From Mallotus nudiflorus (Eukaryota > Streptophyta > Magnoliopsida > Malpighiales > Euphorbiaceae): a DNA stretch of 64,000 bases. The stretch covers positions 62,001 to 126,000 of the forward strand of contig CANTUR010000127.1 in NCBI GenBank assembly GCA_947683625.1, written 5' to 3'. Within the stretch, counting starts at the first letter, position 1. Each line of letters opens with the position of its first letter. The notes beneath the pieces were generated by a model. It had not been told where the DNA came from and searched no databases. It saw nothing but the letters and a program-made list of their open reading frames with translations. A program made the translations under genes and the position numbers. Below, in pieces: positions 23,313 through 36,476 of the stretch.

Positions 23313-24113
23313 ATAATTGTTTTAAGTGACTTTAGTATATATATTCATTTATCTTTATTTATAGGTTTATTAATTTTTATCTGTAGATTTATTGGCTTTT
23401 TTGAACTTATAGGTTCAATAATTTTCAACAGCATATTCAATCATCTTTATCTATATATTTTCTAACATTTACATGTGTATTCATTAATATTTTCTTTTTA
23501 TTTTTAATAGAAATAAAAATATATTTTCCTTTTATTTATCAAAAAATTATTTTTTCTTTTTCTTTTATTAATTACAGTATTTAAATTTAATTTTTTATTC
23601 ATAACTTTAGTCAAAATAAAATTTTTATTCATTAAAAAATTATTTAATTTTTTTATTTTTAATTATAATAAATTAAATTTTACTTATATTTTTATTTTAA
23701 TTAAATATTGTAAGTTCATCATTTAAATAATGTATGTTCATAAAATAAAAATATGTAGTGGGTTTATATATTTCACCTCATGGACCTAAATTAAAAAAAA
23801 ATTAGTTGATATTGTTTTTGTCCATCAATAAGTTGAATTTATTGATCTTCACATGTAAATTTATTAATTTTTATCTGCAAATTTATTGATTTTTTTGAAC
23901 CTACAAATTCAATAATTTTCACGTATATATTCATTTATTTTTATATGCATGTTCAATGACTTCACTTGTATATTCATTAATATTTTTTTTTCTTTTTAAT
24001 AAAAATGAAAAAAAATTATTTATCAAAAAAATTATTATTTTTTATTTTATTAATTATAATGATTAAATTTAATTTTTTGTTTATGATTTTAGTTAAATAA
24101 AATTTTTATGCTA
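23313..24113. repeat. Degenerate direct duplication of about 490 bp period
   Basis: The block around 23355-23645 (TTTATTAATTTTTATCTG, GGTTCAATAATTTTCA, TGTATTCATTAATATTTTC) recurs in order around 23850-24112 with many changes. The copia element inserted at the left edge of the first copy. Very AT-rich, no gene seen. Confidence 0.6.
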
Positions 24114-24853
24114 AAAGCTGAGCATCTCAAACTAAGAAGCGGATCCTAACGCTTTAGAAAAAGGAATGGAACATCTCAAACATCCTATTACAATCTCATG
24201 TGCTGTGTTCTTCGATGTTTGTTGAGCATTATTATGATTTTTCCTGTCAATTTCATATGCACTTCCTCTGTCAGTCTGTTGTATGGTCCCTTCCTTTCTT
24301 TGCAATAAACCTGCATAGTTTCTACGGATCGTGTGAACAAGTTCTGGACATGTTTGATAAAAAAACAAATAAGCAATCTTGAAATTTGCACAAACAACAA
24401 AAAAGAGAGTACGAGTCCTGAGATTTGGTAAAACATTTATCAAATAAGAAAGGTAGATAGATCGGATCGTGATTGGTGAGAGGAAGAAGGAATGGAAGAA
24501 GAAAACTGTTTAAAAAAAAAAAACTTATGTTTTAAAATAAAAGTAAGAAGCGTTAAAAAAAATATGTTTTCACAAGTATGATAAATCTTGTTCTATATTA
24601 TAATATAAATAGAAATTTATAATATAATTGATGAAAATAAAGAGAAAAAATAAATAAAATAAAAAGAAATAAAGAAATAAAAAATGAGAAAGAAAAATAA
24701 AAAAATCAACTAAAAAAATAAAAATGGACAGAAAAAAGCAAAATTGGTACTTTTAAAAATAAAATAAAAAATAGAACACACATAAAAATAAAAAAGAACA
24801 CTTGTATAATTTAAACAAAAGGTAGAATAAATGACTATAAATAAGATAGACAA
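24114..24853. other. Intergenic stretch, no supported gene
   Basis: 24120-24450 is slightly richer in G/C and has overlapping short frames on both strands with no family signature. 24450-24853 is A-rich low-complexity DNA. It may hold a scrap of an old element. Confidence 0.3.
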
Positions 24854-25390
24854 TAGGGATAAGTACAAATAAATACTATGTGACTTAAGCGTTTTACCAT
24901 TACAACTGGTGATTTTTTTATGACATTTCAATACACTGTGTTTTCATATTTATAACACTTAAATGAAGCATTTTGTTATAACTTTTTATTTCTCTCTTCT
25001 CAAACATTTTAAAATCAAAATTTTAATACAATATGATAGAGAAAAGAAAAATAATTTTTTTTATGGTAGTTTTAAGTAGTAATAATAACATAAATAAAAG
25101 AAAATAATAACAACAAGTTTCCATATTTTTATTTTTTTTAAAAGATTCTAAACACTATAAATAATGACACTATTGCTAAATTCATGTTAAAATTATGAAA
25201 ATTTGATTAAAATTAAAAATCAAATTTTTTGAATGCTAGAAGTGAGAGAAATCATGAGTTGTAATAAATTTTGTCACTCAAGTGCAATAAATATGAAACC
25301 ACAGGGTATTGAAGTGTTACAAAAAAAAAATTATAGGTCTCTAATGCTAAAATGCTTAAACCACATGATACTTATTTGTACTTATCCCTA
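24854..25390. mobile_element. 537-bp non-autonomous inverted-repeat element
   Basis: The left end TAGGGATAAGTACAAATAA and the right end, reverse complemented, match over about 130-150 bp with interruptions. The match includes ATGTG(G/A)CTTAAGC, CATTTCAATACCCTGTG-like and TTTCATATTTAT blocks. It has no coding capacity. If the outer TA on each side is the target duplication, the element is GGGATAAGTAC...GTACTTATCCC, a Tc1/mariner-like (MITE) reading. No matching 9-bp flanks were found, which argues against a MULE. Confidence 0.75.
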
Positions 25391-25435
25391 GAAAATATGT
25401 CTAATTATGTAAATTTCTCAAAAATATATATATTA

Positions 25436-25541
25436 GGGTAAATTACTATTTGGTCCCTATATTTTGGCATAATACACTACTTAATTCCCAACTTTTTAAA
25501 AATAGATTTATTAGTCCTCATATTTTGCTGAAATAGATTAA
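25436..25541 (+). repeat. Left TIR of MULE
   Basis: Matches the reverse complement of 42079-42184 at most positions. Shared blocks include AAATTACTATTTGGT, TAATA(C/T)ACTA, AAATAGATTTATTAGT and TATTTTGCT. Confidence 0.93.
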
Positions 25542-25920
25542 AATGTCCTTTATGTACTATTATGGCTAAGTGGACGTTAACTAGCGATAAAAAGATAAAA
25601 ATAGCCCTTTTAAAAATTTTAGCCCCAAATTAGGATTGAAGTTGTTCTCCCATCTGAGTTAAGCTAGAAAAAAAAACGCAATAAAGACATCTCCTTTGGA
25701 CATCTCCTTTAGCTTAGTTAAGAATCAACTTTCCTCATCTGCTTCTTCTGAAAATGTGTTCATCTTCTTTAGCTTTTATCCTTTAACATTTTTATTGTTA
25801 GTTTAGGATATCTATAATGCATTAACGTTTTTTAAGCTCTATTCGAAGCACTGTGATAAAGGTAAGTGACCTATTTAATTAGTAATTTAAGCTATTTTTT
25901 ATGTTAGAATCAAAGAGAAG
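25542..25920 (+). other. MULE 5' untranslated region
   Basis: Lies between the TIR and the first transposase coding piece. It has a short direct repeat (ACATCTCCTTT twice at 25686-25710) and T-rich leader-like sequence. No gene. Confidence 0.45.
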
Positions 25921-28900
25921 ATGAGTAAAATAGTAGTTCAAGTGCAAGAAAGTTGCGAAAAGCTTACCAAGGGAATAAGGGTTTTAAATTGGGAAAATAT
26001 GGGTGCTTATATTTTAAGCAAACCAATGATTGATTTTCGATTATTTTATGTTGTTTACACCTTCAATTTGTACAAATTATCTAGGTATGCATCTTATTTG
26101 TCATAATTTTTTATTTTTTTTATTCAGTTAGGGTTTCAGAATTTTTTCCAAGGTTTATGATAATTGATAATTTATTTTTTCATGTAGATGTTGTATGCTG
26201 AATCTTATTCAATAAAGGTGGAGTATGAGGATGAGTCTAGATTTATGGATAATGTTGATCTAGATAAATATTCATACTTGATCTTACTCCAAGATGTGTA
26301 CAAGTTATTTCTTGAAATTAAGTATGACTTTCCTATATATGTATTAGGTACTAGGATGCACATAGAGATTAATGCTAATATAGATATAATGTTTAGAAAG
26401 TATGCTAAAAATCCATAAATTCGTATCTCTATGTATGAAAGGTTAGAACCATTACAAGTAATGCACTAAAATGAGTGTGGTAGGGAATTTATAGATGTCA
26501 ATGAGGCTAACAGGCAAAAAAAGCCTTCTGATAGACCTAAAAATGAAGCTATTGATTTTGTAGCTCAAATACTTGCAGCTCCCTTAATAGAACCTGTACC
26601 TTAACATGAACCTGCACTTGAAGCTCAACATGAACCTGAACCTCAGTCTAACATGAATAACCTACCTCCTGTGACACCTGAACCTAATCAATTTATCCTT
26701 GAAATACCTGAACCTCATATTACTCAACCAGAGCCTTACCAGAGCCTTATGAATGTGGTAGGGATAAGAGTGATGCACCTAAACTAGTTACTAAGGCTAG
26801 AGGGAAGGGAAATAAGAGGGAAAAAGTAGGCAAACCTCCAACTAATAGGAATTAAAGAGTGACCCGTAGTAGACAAAGGCAATGTAGAGAAAAGGGTAGA
26901 AACAATGACATAGACTGGGGAAAAATTATATGTTCTCAAACTCTAATGATGCTGAGTGGTTGTATAATTATGCTGAACTTGCCCTGAGCATATATGAGAA
27001 TGAGAGCCTTGATGATGAGGAAGATAGATGTGATGTTATTATGGATGATAATGATGGACTTAGTGATGTAGGAGAGGAATGTAGTGATGCAAGTGTGTTA
27101 ACTGATGATGAGTGTATTGTGAGGCATAAAAGAAAAAAAGATCCCTTCTCAAAACTATTCAGCAAACCCTTTATAAACCTTAGTGATGGGCAGTTTCAGT
27201 TTGAATTAGGTTAAACTTTTGTTGATCTTAATGCACTTAGAGCAGCTTTAGACATTATGGGGTGAAGGGTGGTTACCTTTTTATTAAGAAAAAAATGATA
27301 AAAAAAAGTGACAGTGGAATGTGCAAGTCAAGGGTGTCATTAAAGGCTGCATGCCTCTGTGTTACCTGATGAAAAGACTTTCATAATCAAAACTTTGAAT
27401 AAGGACCATACATGCATTAGGACATATTGTAATGAAAACTCTAATGTTATCACTGCATGGGTTTATGAAAAGCTGAATGAGATTTTAAGTGTTAACCCTA
27501 GCATGAGTTATGAGTTGATGCAAAGTGAGATGAAAAAAAAGATGGGGTATAGATGTAGCTCAGTGGTAGTTGTATGGGGCTAAAAGTTTGGGTATGTAGT
27601 CAAGTGAAGGTTCTCATGAAGATTCTTTTAAACATTTGAAGAAGTATATTGATCATTTGATGGAAATAAATTCAGGGACATTTGTGAAGTTGTAATTTCA
27701 GCTAAGAGTTTCTTTAAATAATCCACCAACCTTCAAGTACTTATTCATCTATTTTGAGGTTGTTAAGACAGGATTTTTAGAAGGGTGTAGGCCATTTATA
27801 AGTGTTGATGGATGTTTTATTAAGGGGCCATTTGGTGGAGTCATGCTATCAGTTGTTGCAATTGATGGCAATAGAGAATACTGCCTATTGCCTTTGCTAT
27901 TGTGGACTCTGAATGCATAGACAGCTGGAAATTTTTTATGGACTACTTGCAATAATGTCTATGGACAGAAAATAATGGCATACCTTACACTTTCATGTCA
28001 AATCGACAGAAGGTAAATACAAATTATATTATTTTCAATTTACACATTTTTTTATATTATTTTCTTTTACACATTTTTTCAAGTACATAATTTGTAAGTA
28101 AACACTTGTTCCTTAATTACATTAAACAGGGAGTGATTAATGCAATTAAGGAGTGGTTTCCAAGTTTAAGGCACAAATTTTATTACCACCACATTTTCAG
28201 CAATTTCAAAAAGAAATTTCCAAGCTTAAGGTTGAGAAAAGAATTATGGGCAGTAGCTCGGGCAACTTCTGGTTATGATTTTTGGCAACAAATCAAGTTA
28301 ATGAAGACAATCAAAGATGGAAAGCCTACAAATTGGTTACTTGCCATTCCTATACAACAATGGAGTAGACATGCATTCAATAATGAAGCCAAGTGTGATG
28401 ACATTACCAATAACTGACTGAATCATTCAATTTATGGGTGGGAAAGATCAGAGGTCTTCTAATTATCAGAATTATTGATTCCATTAGGTAGAAATGTATG
28501 GTCAGATTACACAAGAGATATGCAAAGGCTTATACGTGGGAAGGAGACATTACTCCAATGGCAAAACAAAAGCTAAAGCAAACAATAAAGGATATCATAA
28601 GATGTTCATTATTGCCTGGCAACAATGATGAGTTTAAAGTTCAGGATAAGAAACCAAAGTATGCTATGAAGTTGTAATTAAAGAGTTACAGCTATTAGTT
28701 TTGGCCTGTTACAGGCATCCTTTATAAGTATGTAGCTCTGTGTATTGGTTATAAGAGAGGGAAGATTGAATAGTACTGCCATGAAATTTTTCATGTTAAG
28801 ACCTACCAGACATCATAGAAAGGAGTCATTCATCCTTTACTAGAGATGAACCTAATAGAAGTTGATCCCTAGACCATTATCTTACCACTTAAATTAAAGA

Positions 28901-29260
28901 GAAATCCAGGAAAACCAATAAAAGAAAGGATTAAAGAACTTAATGAAGTTGGACCATCTATTGATAGAAAAAGATCTTGCACCATTAGATGCAAGAACTG
29001 CTTGCAGATCAACTATAACAAATGATCCTGTCAGCGAGCACCAATGGTAGAAAGGGTAAGAGCCATGTGATTGCATTTGATATTTATAATTTCCAATTTC
29101 AAAATGTAATTGATGTTTTTCCTATTCTAGGGTGCATCTGTTAAGGGAGGTAGCAGGGTGAGGACTAACAGTGCACCACCACCATCCGAACCTGTTGGTG
29201 TTCATGGAGCAAGCAGTTCCAATGCAATAATTATGAATGTAAGTGATAAAAATGCGTATG
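25921..29260 (+). pseudogene. MuDR-type MULE transposase (decayed, spliced)
   Basis: Excises and inserts MULEs in active relatives. Pieces in order: N-terminal part with VDLDKYSYLILLQDVYKL (26188-26418), resembling the PB1-like head of plant MULE transposases; an acidic Asp/Glu region (26930-27200); the MuDR DNA-binding segment with LHASVLPDEKTFIIKTLNK (27340-27410); the catalytic domain (27790-28420) with FISVDGCFIKGPFGGVMLS carrying the first Asp; and a C-terminal knuckle remnant with CTIRCKNCLQINYNK. The second catalytic Asp, usual in SDRQKG, reads SNRQKG (codon 28001-28003). A GT-AG intron at 28013-28129 splits this motif. Numerous stops confirm decay. Confidence 0.88.
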
Positions 29261-29601
29261 CACATCATTTTCAGGATTGAAGATAATAACTTTATTGAAG
29301 TTATAAGTGCAATAAGGGATTTTTTGGTGGTTGTATATTAAAAAGATTATACCAACTTTCTTGAAATGGCTGATATTTTGGTTGCTTGATAATAAAGCCA
29401 TTTAGCAGTAGTCCTTATGAAACTCTAAGTGATGGCAATTTTTTTTTTTATTTTGGTGGATGTAAATCATTGGTGTATAACATAGATGTTTAGCCAATGT
29501 ATTGATGATCATTGTACTTGATGATTAGAGTAACATTAAATAGGGATTTATCTTTATGTACATTCGATCACTATTACGTGAAAGCTAATCAAGTTTATTT
29601 A
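29261..29601 (+). other. MULE sequence between transposase and nested element
   Basis: Non-coding, T-rich, probably 3' UTR of the transposase transcript. It ends in ATTTA (29597-29601), the left copy of the target duplication of the Tekay/Del insertion. Confidence 0.5.
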
Positions 29602-32600
29602 TGTCATGACCCAAAACAGGGGCCATGACCAGAGCTAGGGAACGGGAATTCTTTCGAATCCGGAACCCGTAACAAGCCTAAAAATAAAATAAAACATACA
29701 ATAATAATAATAACAATATCAAATGCAGCGAAAATGAAAATCATAAATATAACAATATTATTTTCCCCAACTGGATTTAAATCAAATCTCATCTCATATA
29801 TATATAAATCTTTGAATATAAATCCAGTTTCAAATATAATACAATAAAATCCCATAAAGCAATTTACAACTACTGCAGTGTCTAGATTATAAAAATAAGA
29901 CTCAAGTAAACAGTTTACACAAAGAAGCCAGGGCGGAAGAAATCCGGCGTACAGGCCTGCTACTGAGGTCTGAAGATGTTGACTCTCCTGAAAATTGTCA
30001 ACGGAGGGGAGTCGGACCTCACTGAGTGAATTACTATAATATATATACATACACACTAAATGACAATGCATACAGTCAACAGTATATATCTAATATGTAT
30101 ATATACAGGCAAATACACACAGATGCAATAAAATCATTTTATATATATATTTCATTCAAAATCATCTTTTATGAAGGATCACATAGAACCCTAGAATATC
30201 GCAACCTCGGAAACAGTGTTAGACAACACTCTAGCCATACAGGCTCACTTATTCCAAATATATCCACTTAATCCATTTAGACAGTAGACTGGCCCCGAGA
30301 CACTAAGTCAACCAAGCTCCAGCAGTCTGACTGCCAGTGTGATTGGCCCCGAGACACTTGGTCAACCGAGCTCCAGCAATCACACCCAAACCATATCTCA
30401 CACATATCAATAATCACATTCAATCAATATCCACAGATAAGTTAGTAATATAGCCTAAATACTATAGGCGTACCGGTACGTACTCGGTCCTAGTGCTGCC
30501 CACTAGGTAGCACGTTCTATTGATATCCTTCATCATTGATAATATAAAACATTCATTCATAAAAATAAATGATGCATGAAGTTCAATAAAATATCAACAT
30601 AAACCATATATATACTAGAAATATACCAAAAGTAAACCAGGTATATTTCGAGTATATATACGTCAAATGAATCCAATCAAATTATAAATTAAGCTCGAAA
30701 TATATTTAAAAATATTTTAAATATAATTTATTTATAAACATGCAAATAATTTAATATATACCAAAAATATACTTAAATACAAATCACGTTATTTATGCAT
30801 ATTTAGTCAAAATGAAACATGTATTTCTAAAATCATACATCCTAAAGCACATATATATAAAATAGTAACTCACCCTAGTGCGCTCCACGAGACGGGTCCG
30901 ATGGGCCTGGTCCACTAGCCCTCGGTCTCGGCGCAACTAAACAAGCAATAAATAATAGACATCAGAATAAACCTAACAGAAATCCTAGAATTCGATCTAG
31001 AGTATTAAATATAGAATCGATATCTGGGTTCGACCGGATATCACGTTTTACGAGAATTCTATCAAAAATTCGACAGAACCTCCCCTGTAAAACGGACATC
31101 TCTCTACTCAAAAGAGTAGAGCCGACCCTGCAAAGAAACACACTTCGAAAAACAAACACCACATCTCATTCACAACCCCTCGATCGGACTCCAGACTACA
31201 ATCTACCGATCGGGGTCCATAAACACAGAATAATTCTGATAATACCAAAAATACCCTTAAAACCTAAAAATACATTTTATAAGTAGAAATTACATAATTA
31301 ACCTTTAAACACAATAAAAACCGATAAAAACTCATTTTATTAGTAAAACCGTATATTATATATATAATTGAAAATAATTCATGAAAAATAGTTTTAATTA
31401 GTTAAAAATACCAAATAATTTGTAGAAATCATTTTTATACTTTAAATAACTATTAAAACCAATTAAATTACATTTTTAGTCAATTTAGGGTAAAATTACC
31501 AAAATACCCCTATATATATAAATATACTAAAATTACTTCAAAAATTCACCAAAAATTATACAATTATCCAAAATTAATTTTCTCAACATATTTATCAATA
31601 ATATTAATAATTAAACTCAATTAACCAATTAAATTCAATTAAAAACACATTTAACCCTAATTTCCCAAATTTACATAAACTTCAATAATTCAAAATAAAT
31701 ACTTAGAAATTCATAAAAATTCCAAATAAATTCCTATAATTCATTTCAACACCTAATTCAACCATAAAACACAATTTCATAATTTAAATAATTGATTTCC
31801 GAAAATTAGAAAATAATAATAAATAATCAAAAATACCCAAAAATCCAAAAAATCTCCAAAAATTCCACAAAAATTCATACATATATATTAAGCTACTTGG
31901 AACAATATTTGTGAAGGGATTTTCATGAATCAATCAATTTGAAGCTCAAAAAAATCAAAAACCCTAATATGGCCGAATTCGAAAATCGAAACCTAAGCAA
32001 ATCAAGACCATTTCAGCTCAACCCAAAGCTAGAATCACACTCACCGGAGCTCAAGGAGAAGAAAGAGACCGGCGGTGTCAAAAATGGTGGCCAGAATCGT
32101 CGTGATCGACGGTAAAAGGAAATTCGGCTTCTTCGGCCAAAACTGACCTCTAGACGCCGGAATCTGCTGCTACAGGCGGCGAGGAAGGCTGGAGAAGGTG
32201 GTGGCACACGGACGGCACACCAACGGTGAGGGATCAGCATTTGCAACGATCGGACGGTGGTGAGGGTGCTCGGGGAAGAAGGAGATAGTCGGGGGCAAAA
32301 TGGTAATTTTTTAAAAGTTTTGATTTTTGATGTATTATATGTATATATATATACTTTATACTATATAATAAAATAATATTAAATTACACACATTAAATAT
32401 ACACCACACATATAAAATTTAATATTTTAATAATTTATACTAAATAAAAATAATTAAATAACAATAAAACTAATAAATAATTAATAAAATATTAGGGTAA
32501 TACTAAACCCCAATTAAATAAATAATTATATGTATACACGGTGTTTAATATTTTAAAATATGTATGAGTTCATGCAAGTCCGAAAATATATTTAAAATAA

Positions 32601-32807
32601 TTAATAATAAATTATTTACGTGAAAATTTCCCCGAAAATGCAAATCCCGGGAAAATTTTACGTAAAGCATTGTAAATAATACACAATAATAAAAATAGGT
32701 TTTAAATACATACCAACTTGTGAAAATATCGTAATATATATACAAAAATTATTAACACTGCATATCCCGGTACAGTGTAAAAATATTTAAAAACACGGGA
32801 TATTACA
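29602..32807 (-). repeat. 3' LTR of Tekay/Del copy 2
   Basis: Pairs with 37804-41014. The first bases TGTCATGACC show a C-to-T change at a CpG relative to the TGTCACGACC of the other LTRs. It lacks the GA-rich run found in the copy 1 LTRs and has a TA-rich run near 32335-32355 instead. Confidence 0.95.
30286..30385 (-). other. Twin stem-loop motif in LTR
   Basis: Same architecture as 11208-11307: AGACTG/CAGTCT, then GTGTGATTG/CAATCACAC, around near-identical loops. Confidence 0.65.
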
Positions 32808-32885
32808 GTCTTCCCCCCTTACAAGAATTCGTCCCGAATTCCAGAAAATAGGATCAAGAAGGAAAGAGATACGAGTAAGAAGCTC

Positions 32886-35800
32886 GCATCTCAGCTTCAG
32901 TCTCCCACGTATGCTCCTCAACTCTGTCGCTACGCCACAGAACCTTGACCATCAGAATCTGCTTCGATCGCAACTGTCAAACTTGAAAATCAACGATCGC
33001 CACAGGTTCTTCCACAAATGTCAAATCTTCACTCACTTCTACCCATGTTAGATTGCAACACGTATGAAGGGTCTGAGATATACTTCCTCAACATCGAGAT
33101 ATGAAATACTGGATGCACCTGTGACATACTCAGAGGCAAATCCAACCGATATGCAACAGTGTCAACTCTCTCCAGAATCTCAAACGGTCCAATATATCTC
33201 AATGCTAACTTACCCTTCCTGCCAAATCTCATAACACCCTTCATCGGAGATACCTTCAGAAAAATAAAATCTCCAACTTGAAACTCCACATCTCTGCGCC
33301 TAGGATCCGCATAACTCTTCTGCCTGCTAACTGCGGTCTCTAATCTTCGCTTAATCACGGTGACTTTCTCTGCAGCATCCTGAACCATCTCAGGTCCAGT
33401 CAAAGCTCTCTCACCAATCTCATCCCAACTCAAAGGGGATCTACACTTCCTTCCATACAACGCCTCATACGGTGCCATGCCAATACTGCTATGGTAGCTG
33501 TTATTATATGCAAACTCAACAAGTGACAAATGATCATCCCAACTACCTCCCAAATCCAGGACACACATCCTCAACATATCTTCCAGTGTCTGGATCGTCC
33601 TCTCAGATTGACCATCTTTCTGAGGATGAAAAGCAGTACTGAAATCCAACCTAGTGCCCATCGCTTCTTGTAACTTCTACCAAAAATGAGAAGTAAACAT
33701 TGAACCTCTATCTGACACAATGGACACAAGTACTCCATGAAGGTATACAATATGCTTCACATACAGCTTCGCCAATCTAGCTATAGAATAAGTGGCTTTC
33801 ACAGGCAAGAAATGTGCAGACTTCGTCAACCTCTCTACGATCACCCAGATGGAGTCGTATCCATCCTTTGAACAAGGTAAACCGACCACAAAATCCATAG
33901 CTATCCTTTCCCACTTCCACTCGGGAATAGGAAGAGGCTGAAGCTTCCCAGAAGGCTTCTGATGTTCAGCTTTCACTTGCTGACACGTCAGACACTTAAC
34001 AACATAATCAGCGACATCCTTCTTCAATCCGTCCCACCAGTATAGATCTCTGATACTGTGGTACATCTTAGTAACACCTGGATGAATGCTGTAAGCCGTA
34101 GAATGTACTTCCTCTAAAATCTCCTCTCTCAAATCATCCACGTCAGGAACACACAATCTACCACTGATCCACAACACACCATCATCATTAAGTGTGAAAT
34201 CAATGAACTTCCCTGCTCTGACATTCTCTGCAAGCTCTTCTAGAATAGGATCTCGGCTCTGAGCTGCTTTAATCCTATCTCTCAATACAGATCACACTTT
34301 AAACTGAGCTAGCAGTCCACCTGATCTACTGATCTTCATCATCAGACCTTGATCCACCAATAGATGCAACTCCTGGATCAATGGTCTCCTCTCAACGCCG
34401 ATGTGAGCAAGACTGCCTGAGGACTTCCTACTCAAGGCATCTGCTACCACGTTAGCTTTACCCGGATGATATAAGATCTCGCAATCATAATCCTTCAACA
34501 GTTCCAACCATCTCCTCTGCCTCAAATTTAGATCTCGCTGCTGGAAAATGTACTTAAGGCTCTTGTGATAAGTAAATATCTCACAAGTCACCCCGTACAA
34601 ATAATGTCTCCAAATCTTCAAAGCAAAGATCACTGCAGCCATCTCAAGATCATGTGTAGGATAGTTCTATACATGCTTCTTCAACTGCCTCAAAGCATAA
34701 CCTATCACCCTTCCATTCTGCATCAACACACAACCAAGACCAATTCTAGAGGCATCACAGTAAACTATGAACTTATCCATACTATTAGGAAAAGCTAACA
34801 CTGGTGCTGTGGTCAACTTCTCCTTCAGCAACTGGAAACTATTCTCACAAGCTTCTGACCACTCAAATCTAACATTCTTCTGAGTTAAGCGAGTCATAGG
34901 GGCTGTAATTCTAGAAAAATCCTGCACAAACCGCCTATAATACCCGGCTAAACCCAGAAAACTTCGAATCTCAGTAACAGAAGTAGGTCTAGGCCACTCA
35001 GACACTGCTTCAATCTTCTGTGGATCAACCTAAATACCTTCTTTAGACACTACGTGTCCAAGAAAAGAAACACTCTCCATCCAGAAATCACACTTAGAGA
35101 ATTTGGCATAAAGCTGATGATCTCTCAGTGTCTGTAGTACAATCCTCAAGTGATATACATGCTCTTCCATACTCCTCAAATAAACCAGTATATCATCAAT
35201 GAAGACTACCACAAATTGATCCACATATGGCCTGAATACCCTGTTCATCAGGTCCATAAAAGCTACTGGTGCATTAGTCAAACCAAAAGACATCACCAGA
35301 AACTCATAATGGCCATATCTAGTATGGAACGCCGTCTTAGGAATATCAACTTCACTAATCCGCAGCTGATGATAACCCGACCTCAAGTCAACCTTAGAAA
35401 AGAACTATGCACCCTGTAATTGATCAAACAAGTCATCTATCCTCGGGAGAGGATAGTTGTTCTTCACCTGTCACCTTATTCAACTCTCTGTAGTCAATGC
35501 ACAGTCTCAGGGTACCATCTTTCTTTTTCATAAACAGGACTGGTGCACCCCAAGGAGAAACACTAGGTCTGATAAAACCTTTATCCAACAACTCTTGCAA
35601 CTGCTCCTTCAACTCTCTCAACTCTGCAGGAGCCATACGATAGGGTGGCATAGATATAGGAGTAGTACCTGGGACCACATCTATACAGAATTCAATCTCT
35701 CCATGAAGTGGTAAACCTGGCAACTCCTCGGGAAAAACATCAGGAAACTCACAAGCAACAGGAACATCTGTGAGTGATAACTTCTCCACTGAAGTATCCC

Positions 35801-36254
35801 TGACTAATGCCAAATATCCCTGACAACCTTTCCTCAATAATTTCCTAGTTGTAATAGCAGAAATAAGATTCTGAGGTGCTGAACTCCTATCACCCACAAA
35901 CTTAAAATCTTCTTCACCAGGAATTCTGAAAGTCACCTCTTTATTCCTGCAATCTACCATGACATAGTGCTGAGATAACCAATCCATTCCCAAAATAACA
36001 TCAAACTCCATCACATCCAACAAAATCAAATCAGCGGGTAATTCTCTATCTCCCACGAGAACTGGACAACCAGAAAGAACAATATCGGCGTCCAAGGAAT
36101 CGCTCAGAGGAGTGGCAACAGACAAAGGAAAAGCCATCCTCGAAGCTTGCCAACAAGATTTAGAAGCAAAAATGGGAGAAACAAACGAATGCGTGGCACC
36201 CGGATCAAACAAAACCCATGCATCCAGGTAACAAACAGAAACAATACCGGCCAC
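32886..36254 (-). pseudogene. Ty3 pol polyprotein of Tekay/Del copy 2
   Basis: Protease FDPGATHSFVSPIF keeps its catalytic Asp. RT has LRLCIDYRELNK and FIDDILVYLRS; RNase H has YHKSLKYIFQQRDLNLR, where D of the usual TDHKS reads Y. Integrase has YWWDGLKKD with CLTCQQVK, AMDFVVGLP, SIVSDRGSMFTSHFW and GQSERTIQTLEDML, so D, D and E all remain. The chromodomain at about 33025-32886 is out of frame after an insertion near 33045-33050. An extra C near 35468 shifts the frame in RT. Stops at 35406, 35029, 34666, 34291 and 33676 are mostly CAG to TAG or CGA to TGA relative to copy 1. Confidence 0.94.
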
Positions 36255-36476
36255 GACTGCATTAGATGCCTGAGCATCCTGCTGAGTAAGATGGAAAACT
36301 CTGGCTTGACCTCGACCTCCCTGCTGACTGGTAGAAGCCTGGCCAACACCTCTAGCACCTCCTCTAGTACCTCTACCACGACTCTGCTGTGGAACAAACT
36401 GAGTGGAACTCTGATGCTGAACTGGAGGTAACTGAAATGGAACGGGTGCAGCACTAGCAATCGATTGCTGTGGGAA

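Noticed and set aside
24132..24443. Minus-strand frame containing FYQTCPELVHTIR, reminiscent of a class III peroxidase N-terminus
   Set aside because: The resemblance covers about a dozen residues; the following residues do not continue as peroxidase (no distal His motif) and no further exon was found nearby.
24854..25390. Interpretation as a MULE with 9-bp duplications
   Set aside because: The nine flanking bases differ on the two sides, and the terminal sequence is unlike the neighbouring MULE.
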